Program-made: the position numbers and the translations under genes
Shown here: positions 9,361-20,078 of the stretch, one piece after another
How the letters are laid out: every line of letters begins with the position of its first letter
How positions within the stretch are numbered: the stretch's first letter is position 1
The notes under the pieces: model-generated
Told to the model about the DNA's origin: nothing
What the model saw: the letters and a program-made list of their open reading frames with translations, nothing else
The model's database searches: none
DNA from: [Phialemoniopsis] sp. UDSM-2020
Lineage: Eukaryota; Ascomycota; Sordariomycetes; Thyridiales; Thyridiaceae
Length of the DNA: 64,000 bases
Reading direction: 5' to 3'
NCBI GenBank assembly: GCA_018873225.1
Contig: JAEILZ010000005.1
Coordinates: 4,216,001-4,280,000 of the forward strand

Positions 9361-11204
9361 ATGGCTTCGACAGACCACAAAGTAACAGGAACCGCCGACG
9401 TGTGGGTTGACTCGACTATGCACGACAAGGAAGCGGCCCTCGAGGATGGCGGTGCTGAACTCCTCGGTGTCCAGGCTGATGCCCACATGTCCTTCCGTGA
9501 TGCCTTTAGATACTACTACAAGGCTATCGTTTGGTCCTTTCTCATCTCCAACGCTACGATCATGGAGTCCTACAACCTCATTCTGATTCCCCTCTTGATC
9601 GCGTTCCCCGAGTTCCAGAAGACTTTCGGCGAGCAGTTGAAGAACGGCACCTGGAGCATTCCTACGCAATGGCAGATTGCTCTCAAGCTGTCGACGAATA
9701 TCGGTCTCGGCTTCGGGGTCATCGCATATGGTTGGATCGCCGAGAAGTGGTCTCCACGGTACATCATGGTCGTGGCACACATGGGCGTGATTGCCTTTGT
9801 CTTCATTCAATTCTTCGCCAAGAGCCTCGGCGTCCTTCTTGCGGGAACACTGCTCGGGTAGGTCCCTCGCACGAAGCCACAATTGGTCGGACAGTTGCTT
9901 ACTTCCTTGACTTTCCTCTAGTTCCGTCCCGTGTGGCATGTTTGTACCTGCCGTCTCCGCCTACGCTGCCGAAGTCTGCCCGACCAAACTCAGAGGTTAC
10001 ATGACTACGTAAGTCTATAAGCTCATACGTCAACATGATCTTTGCAAGCAAGGACGATAGCTGACGGATACTCGCACAGATACGTCAATCTAGGATGGGT
10101 GATCGGCCACTTGATTGCGGCCGGCGTCTGCCAGGGACTTCTACGAGTGCATTCTGAGTGGTCGTGGCGCATCGTATTTGCTGTACAATAGGCCTGGCCC
10201 ATTCCCCTTGCCATATGCTGCCTTCTGGCGCCCGAGTCGCCGTGGTGGCTTGCTCGTCGAGACCGGGCCGAGGACGCCAAAAAGTCTCTGCAGAGACTCT
10301 GCACGGCTCCTTCCAACATTGTCAACCTGGACCATACCTTCGCCATGATCCAGGGGACCCTTACTCTCGAGAGGGAGGAGATGAAGATCCAGGGCGGTTA
10401 CCTCGATTGCTTCAAGTCCACCAACCTGCGCCGAACCGAGATTGCTGTAGTCAGCTGGGGTGGGCAGATCCTTCCCGGGTTCGTCATCCAGAACTTTGCT
10501 ACGTATTTCTTCACCTTGGCTGGTTTGAGCGCTAGCGATTCTTTCAAGATCTCGATAGGTATGAGAACGACAACCTTGCTATCTTAACCCCTGACAGTCT
10601 GCTGATGGTGCTTTCTAGGCAACTACTCCATTGCCTTCGTGGGAACTGTTCTTTCCTGGTTCCTCCAACCTCACTTTGGCCGTCGTACCATATACTTTAC
10701 GGGACTTTGCGTCATGGCTCCTCTGATGTTCATCATTGGCTTTGTTGAACTGGCACCTCAGAATGACGGAACTCTCTGGGCGAAACCAGCTGTTCTGATG
10801 GTCTGGGTAAGTCCTACCTCTCTTCCCAGGTGCCATCTTGCACCTCCTAACATGGCTTCCAGTTCTTTGCATACAGCACGACCATCGGCCCCGTCCCATT
10901 CACCATTGGCGCCGAAGTGGGTGCTGCACGTCTGAGGGCCAAGACCATCTCGCTCGCGCGTACCTCGTATTACTTGCTCAACATCATCAACACGGTGGTC
11001 GCCCCTTACATGTTGAACCCTACTGCCGGAAATCTCAAGGGCAAGGCTGCGTTCCTGCCCGGAGCATTGGGAATCTGCATGGCTATCTGGACTTGGTTCC
11101 GTCTCCCCGAGACCAAGGACATCACTCCCGAGGCTCTCGACCGGCTTCTTGAGTCCCGAACTCCGACCCGGAAGTTTGTGGAGGAAGCCAAGAAGTATCA
11201 GTGA
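9361..11204 (+). pseudogene. MFS alpha-glucoside/sugar transporter with in-frame stop
   Basis: Five exons are readable: 9361-9857, 9922-10008, 10080-10558, 10619-10806 and 10863-11204, all with GT-AG introns of 56-71 nt and matching phases; total 531 codons. The product would be a 12-TM sugar porter of the fungal alpha-glucoside/maltose permease type (motifs PTKLRGYMTTY, PESPWWLARRDRAEDA, FGRRTIYF, VPFTIGAEVGAARLRAKT, PETKDITPEALDRL). In exon 3 a TAG at 10189-10191 interrupts the conserved stretch WRIVFAVQ-stop-AWPIPL, where relatives have Trp. The change TGG to TAG is a single transition. All downstream exons keep frame and splice sites, so the lesion is recent, a sequencing error, or read through. 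The gene shares the cluster A promoter element with the sulfatase. Confidence 0.8.
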
Positions 11205-11707
11205 GACCCGTGGCAATGATATGCTCGGAGTCGTTACGTCTCACCAATTTCTGCCCGAATATTCCAAGATTTCTTCTATTGAAGAGTCAACGGTGTTGAT
11301 GTTCCGGTTAGGCGCCCTTCCGTAAGACTTAGTCTTTACCAGTGTATGTAGTGTCAGACCTATAGCTCGATCAAATTGAAGCTGGACCACGGCTTTACTA
11401 GGTTGCTCTCTGAATAGTTTTACATATCTATAATAAGACTACGTCTCATATTTGACTTTCTGCCTTGGCTAGTGTTTCTCTCCTGAGTGTTCCGCCTTTC
11501 GAACGTGTAAACTTTAATAAAGTATGCCATAAAACTACATGGACTAGGCTACAGTGCTTTGACTCTGATTCTCTCGCCCCTGCATTCGCCGAGAAGGCCA
11601 GGCTGCAAACATACCGAGAAGGTTTCGTGGTAGGGTCCGATACATGTGAAGGATTGGCATGTCTGAGTCTTTGCTTTATGCAAGTCTATTCTCACTATCC
11701 TGTAGCC
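11205..11707. other. Intergenic between convergent genes
   Basis: Tail-to-tail region between the transporter and the minus-strand oxidoreductase. AT-rich, consistent with two 3' UTRs. No gene seen. Confidence 0.5.
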
Positions 11708-12917
11708 TTATTGCTCATAGCGTTTCCTGTCCGCCTGAAGGATCATCTTGTACAGCTCGATATCGTTCCTTGCATCTTCAGCGCTAGTCTTCGGAGTCTT
11801 TCCAGAGATTACACAATCATAGAGGTCGAGGAACTCCAGTGTGTAGGCGTCGGTGTAGGTCTTGCGGATCTTCCGTTCTTGGAAGCCCTCTTCGCCGATT
11901 CTCTCGCGAATAGTCATCGTGATAGGCAGACCCTTTACATAGGGCGTGTCATAGTCAACACGGACAATCTTGTCCGCCGAGTAGACCTCGATATGGGCGT
12001 CAAATTGGGGCACCGAGTTGAGACCGGACTCATACGTGACCGGGAAGTCATCGTATTGGAACAACACGCTGAAGATCCCCGGGAACGACAGACACGCTCC
12101 AGCAACAGCCTTTGGCATGCCTATTATCTCCCTCATCGCTGACAGATCGTGGGTGCCAAGGCTATGTTCGATGTTAGAATGCTTAGAATATCAAGATCGC
12201 CTCTAAAGGTGTCAAATGTAGAGGGCAAACTTACCCTCCCAGGACTCGGAGCATCCTTTGAGACAACGGGTTGACCGGGATACCAAACTCCTTAAGCAAC
12301 GCTTGTTCAGAGATGTCCTTCTCGCGGGCCAGACGATCCTGGTTGTCCGCTTCGCTAAAGTCCGTAAAGCGCTGAGGGTAGGTGCCGGATTGGTTGACAA
12401 AGACCGAGTTGGGGCCGATGATGTCGCGAATGCGTGCGTACTGAATCTTCTCCATACCTCCCACCTCTTTTACAGCATCGACAAAAGCCGTGGCGAACCG
12501 GCGCATTGTGCCGACAAACACTTTGCCCTTGGACTCCTTCTCGGCTGCGATAAGCCTGTCGAGGTCCCTGAAGCATACGGCCGCCGGCTTCTCAATCAGG
12601 CAGTACTTGTTGTTCTGAAGGGCGAGAATGCCATGGTCAACGTGGTAGGCGTCTGCGTTGGCAATGAGCACAACGTCGACCTCGGGAGAAGAGCACAGCT
12701 CTTGCGCGTCGCGAGTGAGCTTCGGGACACCACCCAGAACCTTCTGAGCGCAGTGCTGGAGAGACTGCTCCGAGATATCGCAGAGATATGTCGTGCGGAA
12801 CTTGTGTGCTAGGAAATTGATGTTGGGAATGTGGGCAACCTGGGAGATTTCCCCGCAGCCGATGATGCCGACTCGCAGAACGCGGTCTGCGTTGCCATTC
12901 TGTTCCAGACTTCCCAT
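11708..12917 (-). CDS. Gfo/Idh/MocA family oxidoreductase (cluster A, first)
   Basis: Exons 12917-12235 and 12161-11708 with a 73-nt intron (GTAAGT...ATAG) give 378 aa. The N terminus has the Rossmann motif VGIIGCGEISQ (residues 16-26), and LIEKPAAV carries the catalytic EKP lysine. The C-terminal domain has a GTHDLSAM segment whose histidine is positioned as in sugar and inositol dehydrogenases. Family members oxidise or reduce sugars, inositols or sugar acids with NAD(P). It is transcribed divergently from the second oxidoreductase, and the 458-bp shared promoter holds a cluster A element. It probably processes the sugar released by the sulfatase, but the substrate is not predictable. Confidence 0.9.
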
Positions 12918-13375
12918 GTTGATTGTTAGACTTGCCGCGCGCCCTGGTATCGCTGTTCGACTTATTGACTGACTTGAGAAAAAAAAACCGTTTCAGATGA
13001 GCAAGACAAGGGGACTTCTAGATGAGCATGCGTACGAAGATAAAGTACTGGAGGCGTTCATTGTATTGCGGAGTATCTATTGATCCAATGACATGTGCCA
13101 ATGGAGTCTAGACAGCACTGTCACGAGCACATTTCCGACGGCCGGAGACATTGCCGATACTCCCCGGGCCTGGCCTGAAAAGTACAGGCGGCGTTTTTCT
13201 TCCCCACAAGACCGGGACGCTAGAGGAAGCGGGCCCCGTCCCACCACTACTAACACAGTGGATCAGTGCCGATGGTCGGTCATGTCATGACCAAGCTACT
13301 GTGCAACGTAAATATCAACAAGCTTGGATCACACGTCTTGACTTTGCAAAGAACCTGATCAATCCTCTCGCCAAC
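12918..13375. promoter_or_regulatory. Bidirectional promoter of the two oxidoreductases
   Basis: Holds the cluster A element at 13152-13166 and GTCGGTCA at 13275-13282 within TGCCGATGGTCGGTCATGTC. Short frames in it are not supported as genes. Confidence 0.5.
13152..13166 (+). promoter_or_regulatory. Cluster A 15-bp element, copy 3
   Basis: TGCCGATACTCCCCG, 224 bp upstream of the plus-strand oxidoreductase and 235 bp upstream of the minus-strand one. Contains CCG-N7-CCG. Confidence 0.65.
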
Positions 13376-14434
13376 ATGTCTGCCGAGCTTCCAACCCTGC
13401 GTTGGGGCATCATAGCCACCGGCCTCATCTCGTCATGGTTCGTCCAAGATTTAGTAGTTGACCGAAAGAATGTTCGGGCTAGGCATATCGTCCAAGCGGT
13501 TGGATCATCATCGGTCGAGAAAGGACGAGGTTTCGTCGAGAAGAACTTACCAGGACACTCCCCGACGGTATACGGTTCTTACGAAGAAGTCTACGCGGAC
13601 CAGTCGGTCGACATCGTCTACATCGGCACCCCGCACGCCTTCCATAAACAAAACTGTCTCGATGCGATCAGCCACGGCAAGCACGTGCTCTGTGAGAAAG
13701 CATTCTGTCTCAATGCTGCGGACGCAAAGGAAGTCTTCGAGGCGGCGAAGGAGAAAGGTGTCTTTGTGATGGAAGCCATGTGGACGCGCTTCTTCCCTCT
13801 GATGGCCAAGCTCCGAGACCTGGTTCACAACCAGAAGGTCATTGGCGATGTCAGCCGAGTGTTTGCCGACTTTGCGATGAAGACTGATTTGGCATCACTC
13901 GGACCGGAGTCAAGACTGAAGAACCCGGCCCTCGGCGCCGGAACGCTGCTGGACATCGGAATCTACAGCTTAACATGGGGCCTGTTAATGCTAGACTCGG
14001 GCATTGGTGATGACGCTACAAAGCCGGTCATCACGGCCACACAATCGCTTGAGGACGGCGTCGATGTCGCGACGGCAATGATTCTCCGCTATCCGAGCGG
14101 GAAGCAAGGCATTCTGACATCAGCAATGTCTTTCAAGACACCCGCCCAATTCTGCCGGATAGAGGGCAGCAAAGGCCACATCGTCGTGGAGGGCTTCACC
14201 GGATCTGTGCCGGCGTCATTCACCGTTCATCCTACCTCGGGAGAGCCACAGAAGCATGAGTTTGAGCGACCAGGCAAAGGATTTTACTGGGAGGCGGACG
14301 CAGTGGCGCTCGACATTGCTGCCGGAAAGAAGCAGAACGATCTGATGCCGTGGGCGGAGACAGTGCGAGTTTTGGAGATGATGGATGAGATTCGTCGACA
14401 GGGCGGCGCTCGCTTTCCGCAAGACCGCGTCTAG
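13376..14434 (+). CDS. Gfo/Idh/MocA oxidoreductase, dihydrodiol/xylose dehydrogenase-like (cluster A, second)
   Basis: Intronless 352 aa from the ATG at 13376 (AACATGTCTG); upstream in-frame sequence lacks family features. The N-terminal NADP-binding segment is LRWGIIATGLISSWF, and VLCEKAFCLNAADAKEVFEAA contains the catalytic Glu-Lys pair in the form typical of trans-1,2-dihydrobenzenediol / D-xylose 1-dehydrogenase (NADP) proteins. The C-terminal half has GAGTLLDIGIYSLTWG, also typical of this subgroup. Probable role is oxidation of a pyranose at C1. Context: cluster A, divergent from another family member, downstream of a cluster A element. Confidence 0.9.
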   Translation: MSAELPTLRWGIIATGLISSWFVQDLVVDRKNVRARHIVQAVGSSSVEKGRGFVEKNLPGHSPTVYGSYEEVYADQSVDIVYIGTPHAFHKQNCLDAISHGKHVLCEKAFCLNAADAKEVFEAAKEKGVFVMEAMWTRFFPLMAKLRDLVHNQKVIGDVSRVFADFAMKTDLASLGPESRLKNPALGAGTLLDIGIYSLTWGLLMLDSGIGDDATKPVITATQSLEDGVDVATAMILRYPSGKQGILTSAMSFKTPAQFCRIEGSKGHIVVEGFTGSVPASFTVHPTSGEPQKHEFERPGKGFYWEADAVALDIAAGKKQNDLMPWAETVRVLEMMDEIRRQGGARFPQDRV

Positions 14435-15053
14435 CATGGATATTGTACAAGAAGAAGGCTGAATACAATTTACAATATAGACTTCAACACTGAAATTGTT
14501 CTTCTTGAATGCTCCTTTCACTCGAAGTCCTGGATTGAAATGCGAGAGTCGCGTCACCGCATGATTGACACAGTATTAACAAATGGCTGTTTACTTCTTT
14601 AGCTTCATTGAGGCCCTGCTAGTGACTTGCTAGCGGTCCAACCCCAGATCCAGATCCAGAGACAGGGGTGGCAATGGAATGAAGGGACCTGAATCGCACT
14701 AGGCCCTGATCAAGTTCCATTTAAATGCCCCGTTGCCGACTCTCCCCGGTCCATCCCAGAGACACGCAAACTCAGTTTCTCCATCTTCACTCTTCCACCA
14801 GAACGACGGATAGCCCATGGCTGAGGCTTGATTGATCCTTTCGCGGCTGTCAGACCCGAGCTGCAGGCTTCTCTGATACTTGTGGATCCCACAACCATTC
14901 GGTCGGGATTCGCGCGTACGGGACCATTACCAGGGTCGTCGTGAACCGGTGGTGCCGCGCTCTCGGTTCCGTGCCAGGCTGTCCGATGAGCCGCGGGCTC
15001 TCAAGGGCGGGTCTTACGATAACGATAGCACAGTCACATTGATCCCTTGAACA
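14435..15053. promoter_or_regulatory. Upstream region of cluster A regulator
   Basis: No gene supported. Contains the fourth cluster A element at 14734-14748. Confidence 0.5.
14734..14748 (+). promoter_or_regulatory. Cluster A 15-bp element, copy 4
   Basis: TGCCGACTCTCCCCG, 320 bp upstream of the regulator ATG, which suggests autoregulation. Contains CCG-N7-CCG. Confidence 0.65.
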
Positions 15054-17161
15054 ATGTCCGCGCCTTCCACAGGCACCAGCATTTCTGCCCACAGCAAGAA
15101 GCGCAAGCGAGCGCCGGGGACATACGAGAGAAGGCGTGCCGTCACCGCATGCCAGCCATGTCGTTTTCGTAAGACCAAGTGCGACAACCAGCGGCCTATC
15201 TGTGGCTTCTGCCAAGCCAACAATGGTAACTGCGTATGGCCAGATACCGCAAAAGACCATTCTTCGTAGGTCCAGCCTGCACGTTCTCCCCTAAGGGGTC
15301 TTTGCGTCGCGATGCTGATTTTAAACTTTCGTAGCTATGACCCAGCGAGCATAGCAATTCTGGAAAGGATCAATCATGTCGTCTCTCTCCTCGAAACAAC
15401 CCGACCTGTCGGCTCCGATACCCCAGAAGCCGGAGCTTCACAGCTCACAGCGGACGGACCAATCACACCGGCGACAGGCCAGATCTCGACCGGCCTGCGT
15501 GGCACGACTCAGTATGGCGAGGAAGACTTTTCCAAACTCCTCGAGCTTCCGGATTTCCTCGCGACAAGTACCAACTGTGAAGGGATCTTGACGTGGCCGA
15601 TATTTCTCTCAGAAGCCCCCGCAGTTCGCTCTTTCGTGCTCGAGAGCAACGAATACGTAACGGGGCAATACTTCAGTCAAGATGCCATTCGGAAAGAATC
15701 ACAGCATGGCCTCGGAAAGGGAGTACAAGAAGATGACTTCATTCCTCTGTCGAGGAGATTTCTCACTTATGTTCACGTGAAGAATCCCATTCTTGATGTC
15801 ACTTCTTTCAGGGCCATGGTACGCGACATCTCCGAAAATGGCACTCGCTGGGACGGCCCTTCATGTCTTGTTGTACGTTACACCCGCCACTCAAACAACT
15901 TTGTGTCATGGTCCACATGTTAACATATTCGCTCGGCAGCTCATTGCATGTGCGCTGGCATGCCTAGCCTCTCCCTTCACCCCCGGTCTCAGCTCCTATG
16001 AGAGCCCAGAGTCTGTCCGGTCCACTGGCACACTCCCCACAGATACTGACACTGCAGCATCATACTACCTTGCTGCAAGGAAGAGACTCGGTCTCCTCCG
16101 GCCGTCCTTGATACACATCCAGTGCCTATTTCTGTGCGGTGTGTTTGAAATGTACAGTCTTAACCCCATGCAAGCCTGGTTCTACATGCACCAAGCCAGC
16201 GTTCAATTTCAAAACCTTTTATGGGCTAGGAATCAAGGAACTGCGATGATCACTCCGGCCATCTCCCCCGATGTTCGGCGCCTCGAGCAAAGACTTTACT
16301 GGTCTTGCATGAAGTCAGAATGGTGAGCGTGTTCATTGCAGAGTGAGCCTGTCGAGATCGCTGACCGTTTTCTGAAGTGAACTGCGGAGCGAGATACCTC
16401 TTCCACCTAGTGGTATTATTCGATTCGACTATCCCGATCTTTTCCCGTCACCTCCAACCGAGCTGGTGTCGCCCGCCGCTGGAGACTTCCAATTAACGAC
16501 TTGGGGTGACGACCTTGAACCAGAGGAAGAGCGGAGCTGGTTCTACTACCTCGCCGAGATTTCCTTTCGAAGGATGATGAACCGCGCTATTATCGCCGTC
16601 AGCCGGAACGGTTTCCACAACTGTGTGAGTAACTTGGACGAGGCCATCGGCATCTGTCACGACTTTAACGAGCAGATCGATGTCTGGTGCTCTCATCTGC
16701 CGCCCCAGATCAATGTGGACGAAACCGCGCTGGTGCCCAATGAACTGGCTCACTACGTGCGCAATCGCGCGAGGGCGTGTCGCGAGTGGATACACCGGCC
16801 ATTTGTGTATTATCTGGTGCACTACGGACGCATCAATGAGATTGAAGGGGCAGGGGCCACGCCAGATCCGAGGGCGCTGCCACTTGCTCAGCGGTGTCTC
16901 GAACTTTGTGTGGAGCTCACGCTGCAGTCTTTTCCACATCACCGCCACCATGGAACGTGGTACGTTGCTCGGACTTCGATGACGCGTGCCCTCATTCTCC
17001 TGGCCGCCGCCAGGAGTGGGAGGATCGCAATGCCGGACCGTTGGATGGAAGCTGTTGATCTTTCGAACAACACGTTGCAGAGGTGGGCCGAGGAGGCACC
17101 GGATCTAGATTCTGCTGTCAAGGTGCTCAACGACATTCGAGCGAATACGTACAGCGGCTAG
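15054..17161 (+). CDS. Zn2Cys6 transcription factor, candidate cluster A regulator
   Basis: Exons 15054-15265, 15335-15872, 15940-16322 and 16378-17161 (introns 69, 67 and 55 nt, phases consistent) give 638 aa. A basic N terminus (KKRKR) precedes a complete Zn2Cys6 cluster with cysteines at 33, 36, 43, 50, 53 and 60 (CX2CX6CX6CX2CX6C). The middle and C-terminal parts read as a fungal-specific regulatory region, with the characteristic W-S-C-x(3)-E-C-E-L-R-S-E-I-P-L-P-P-S-G-I segment spanning the third intron. It is nuclear and DNA-binding by family. Its own promoter carries the element found before the sulfatase, transporter and oxidoreductase, so it is the obvious candidate activator of cluster A. 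Confidence 0.92.
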
Positions 17162-17303
17162 AAGTTCTGTATGGGTTGACATATCCCTGTACGGGATACT
17201 CTCAGCAGCAAAAGCGCGAGATGAATGTAACAGTGCTATGAACAAGTATTGTGTATGTTCCTATGAAGATATGGCTGTTGTAGGCCCTGCTAAGCAGCCC
17301 CCA

Positions 17304-19265
17304 TCAAGGGTTGTTCTCTCGATCTTCCCAGCTTCGTGAAGCGTGTGCATTCTCGGGTGCTCTCAAGTCCACTTGGCAGGGTTTGTGTCGTTTGGTTCTC
17401 TTCACGATCTTCCACCAAACCACGTTGATGGCAAAAATAACGATGCCAATATACTTGACGACAAATGTCTGAGGGTTGAAACGAGGAATGAAAGCATCAT
17501 ATCCTTTTTTTGGCGGATAGTTATCAGTTATTGGCCTTTAGAGCAGAGCTTTCCGAAGTCAGAGCAGAGAGGATGCTTACCGTTGAATAGGATAATCAAG
17601 GTGGAGACAAATATCGCGTAATAACTCCCCCAGGGCTGGAACCAACTAACATAGGGAAGCTCGGACAAAGGAATGTGTTGTGCTTTGAGTGCCCTGCGGA
17701 AGGATAGATGCGACACCAGAATAGCGATCCAGTTGAGAACTGCAAACACCGTGACCAGACTCACGAGTATATCAAACACTGACTTGGCTGACTTGGATGC
17801 ATTCATAAAGGCCAAAGCACCAAAGGCGGACGTCAGCAGCACTGCGAAGATAGGGTTGCCGTTGTTAAGAACGCGCCCGAATATCTTGGGTGCTTGACCG
17901 TCCCGCGCAAGGCCGTACAGCGACCGTGAAGCACAATAAATGTCTACCAATAGTAGGTTAGTATCAAGCAGCTGCCTCGTCATATTTCGGGGTACCTCCC
18001 TGAGCTTGCTGCACTGAGGGCAAAGATCAAGAGTGCGCCGTTGATGACATGAGAGAAGACTCTGATTCCCGCGAGACTTATTGCGACAACATAAGGAGAG
18101 GCCGCTGTGATATCAGACGTCAGCCGAGAACCGTTTTTGAGACTCAAGTAATGCAAGTACCTGCCCTAGTCGACTTCTTGGTTGCCCTTATCAAGTCTGG
18201 ACTGTCGTACGGAACCGTCATACCAAGGACGAGGACTCCTAGGACGTAGAATGTAGCGATGCGCCAGAAGGTTTGCTTCACAGCGCGAGGGACATTCTTG
18301 CGCGGGTTCGGTGTCTCCCCAAATGTCATGCCGACAACCTCGGTGCCCGTATATGCAAAACAGGCTGAGCACATTGTCGCCCACCACCCCAAGAACTGTC
18401 CCTTGCGGCCCTCCAACAGGTACGGGGCAAAGGCTCCGGGGGTGTTCCAGTACCAAAAGCCGGTAGCGTGGTGATTGGGGCCACCGCCCACGGCAATGAT
18501 GAAACAAGTCAATATGAGCACCACAAGGGTAATGACCTTGATGACGCTGGCCCAGAATTCCACCTCGCCGAAGCTCTTCACATGGATGACCTGACGGCAC
18601 GGATGTTAACGAGGCTGGATTTCAAGGTTGTGGGTAGTGAGGTATCAACCATACATTTATTGCCACTACCAGTACCCCAAAGATGGCAACCCAGATCGCG
18701 ACGTTCAAGTTTGGTGCCCAGTACTGAATGATGAGGCCAGCGGCAGTCAGGTTGGTCGGGGTCGCAATGATGTATTTACACCAATAATTCCATCCAGTAG
18801 CAAAACTGGGACGATGTCAGATACCCAAGAAGACACCGGGTGGAGATTGTTCAAACAGAGGACGGGACTATCCTTGTCCACTCACCCATAAGCCGGGTCT
18901 ACCATACGCGTGGCGCATCCCCCGAAGCCCTTGTTCATGGGGACATAAGCTGCCATCTCCCCCAGAGCGGTCATGACGCAAAAAACCGTGATTCCAACGA
19001 TGATGTAGGATATGAACATGCTCCCTGGACCCCCTTTGGCAAGCGCCGTTCCGGAGCCGATGACGAGGCCTACCCCAACAGCGCATGCGAATGAGAACAT
19101 GAACAGCTGGTGAGGCCGAAGCTCGCGATGAGGTTCCTTGGTTTGGACGCTTGTTTCGCCATCTAGACTCGGCGTTGCAGTGGCGGCACTAGCATTGTGA
19201 CCTTCTGTTTTATCGTTCATAGCCGCTGGGGCGTCGATTGCTGTTTTGTTCTGAGCTTGGATCAT
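17304..19265 (-). CDS. Amino-acid permease (APC/YAT family), one aberrant splice junction
   Basis: Exons 19265-18886, 18805-18655, 18590-18161, 18104 to about 18000, 17943-17581 and 17503-17304 give about 542 aa, the normal length. The protein has 12 predicted TM segments and family motifs GLVIGSGTALAKGGPGS (a variant of the usual GTGLFIGSG), GFATGWNYW, GTEVVGMTFGETPNPRKNVPRA and YCASRSLYGLARDGQAPKIF. ATG at 19265 is the first in frame. Four introns are canonical. The fourth is not: to keep frame between AASS and DIYCAS the exon must end at 18000, but the next bases are GGAGGT rather than GT. The GT five bases further would frameshift and an upstream weak GTGCAG donor would delete six residues. 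Lies between cluster A and cluster B; I assign it provisionally to B as an uptake protein for an amino-acid-like substrate. Confidence 0.8.
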
Positions 19266-20078
19266 CGTGATATTGAGTCTGGTCAAATAAACAGGAGAGT
19301 TGTATTGTTGTCTGTGCTGGCTGTACCCATGGCTTACGGAGGTGTCTTGTTGGCGCTCTTAAGTGAGTCAACGAGCGCATTTGGGTAGTGGCACTTGCCT
19401 CTGGTCAACGGAGGGCTCCCTGACGATGCTTGATGATCCTGGGCATACTGCTGGCTTAAGTCCTAGCCCTCCCAACATGTACATTCCCTTTCCACATGAG
19501 TGGTATTATCGTAATGAATTAGCGCTGGCTACTTGTCAGAGGGTGCGTTATGTCAAGTTGCCATCTTCGTAGCTATCAAGCACGTGGGAAGGCTAATGGC
19601 TCGGTACCGCATTCCGAGTTGTCGGTTTGGGTACACCGAGGCGGATCCGCACCCGATCAAGACACTTTGAGTGCAACAGCAGCCTTGCTATCATGCAGCT
19701 CCCCACGAAGCAACTCTAGAGATAGTTGACTTGGCTAAACGGTTTTACATTAGACCCAGTTTGGATTCTGGGGGACCAGTCGGCTCTTCCACATCCCACA
19801 CGTGAATCGAACGCCTGAATTTGAATTTAAGGCAAAGAATATGAGCCTTGGCACTGGATACGATTCATTGCACGACATGCTTGTTGTCACAATCGATGTT
19901 GTATACCCATGGAGTTCGACGGAAGGGGAACACCCCGCCGAAGATCGAAGTCTTGTAAACATCTTTGCATCTCCTCAATCCCTCCTGTTTTGCTCGGGCT
20001 ACCAAGATTAAAAGTGCGAGCCGAGGCTTGTGGAGGGAAAATAGTGAATTCTAAGTGGCCTGAATTTTGGAAGGACAA
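19266..20078. promoter_or_regulatory. Permease upstream / aminotransferase downstream region
   Basis: No gene supported. A CCGAGTTGTCGG palindrome-like site (CCG-N6-CGG) lies at 19614-19625, about 350 bp upstream of the permease ATG. Confidence 0.4.

Noticed and set aside
10189..10191. RIP as the cause of the transporter stop codon
   Set aside because: Only one compatible transition is visible and no duplicated copy or A/T bias is present in the gene.
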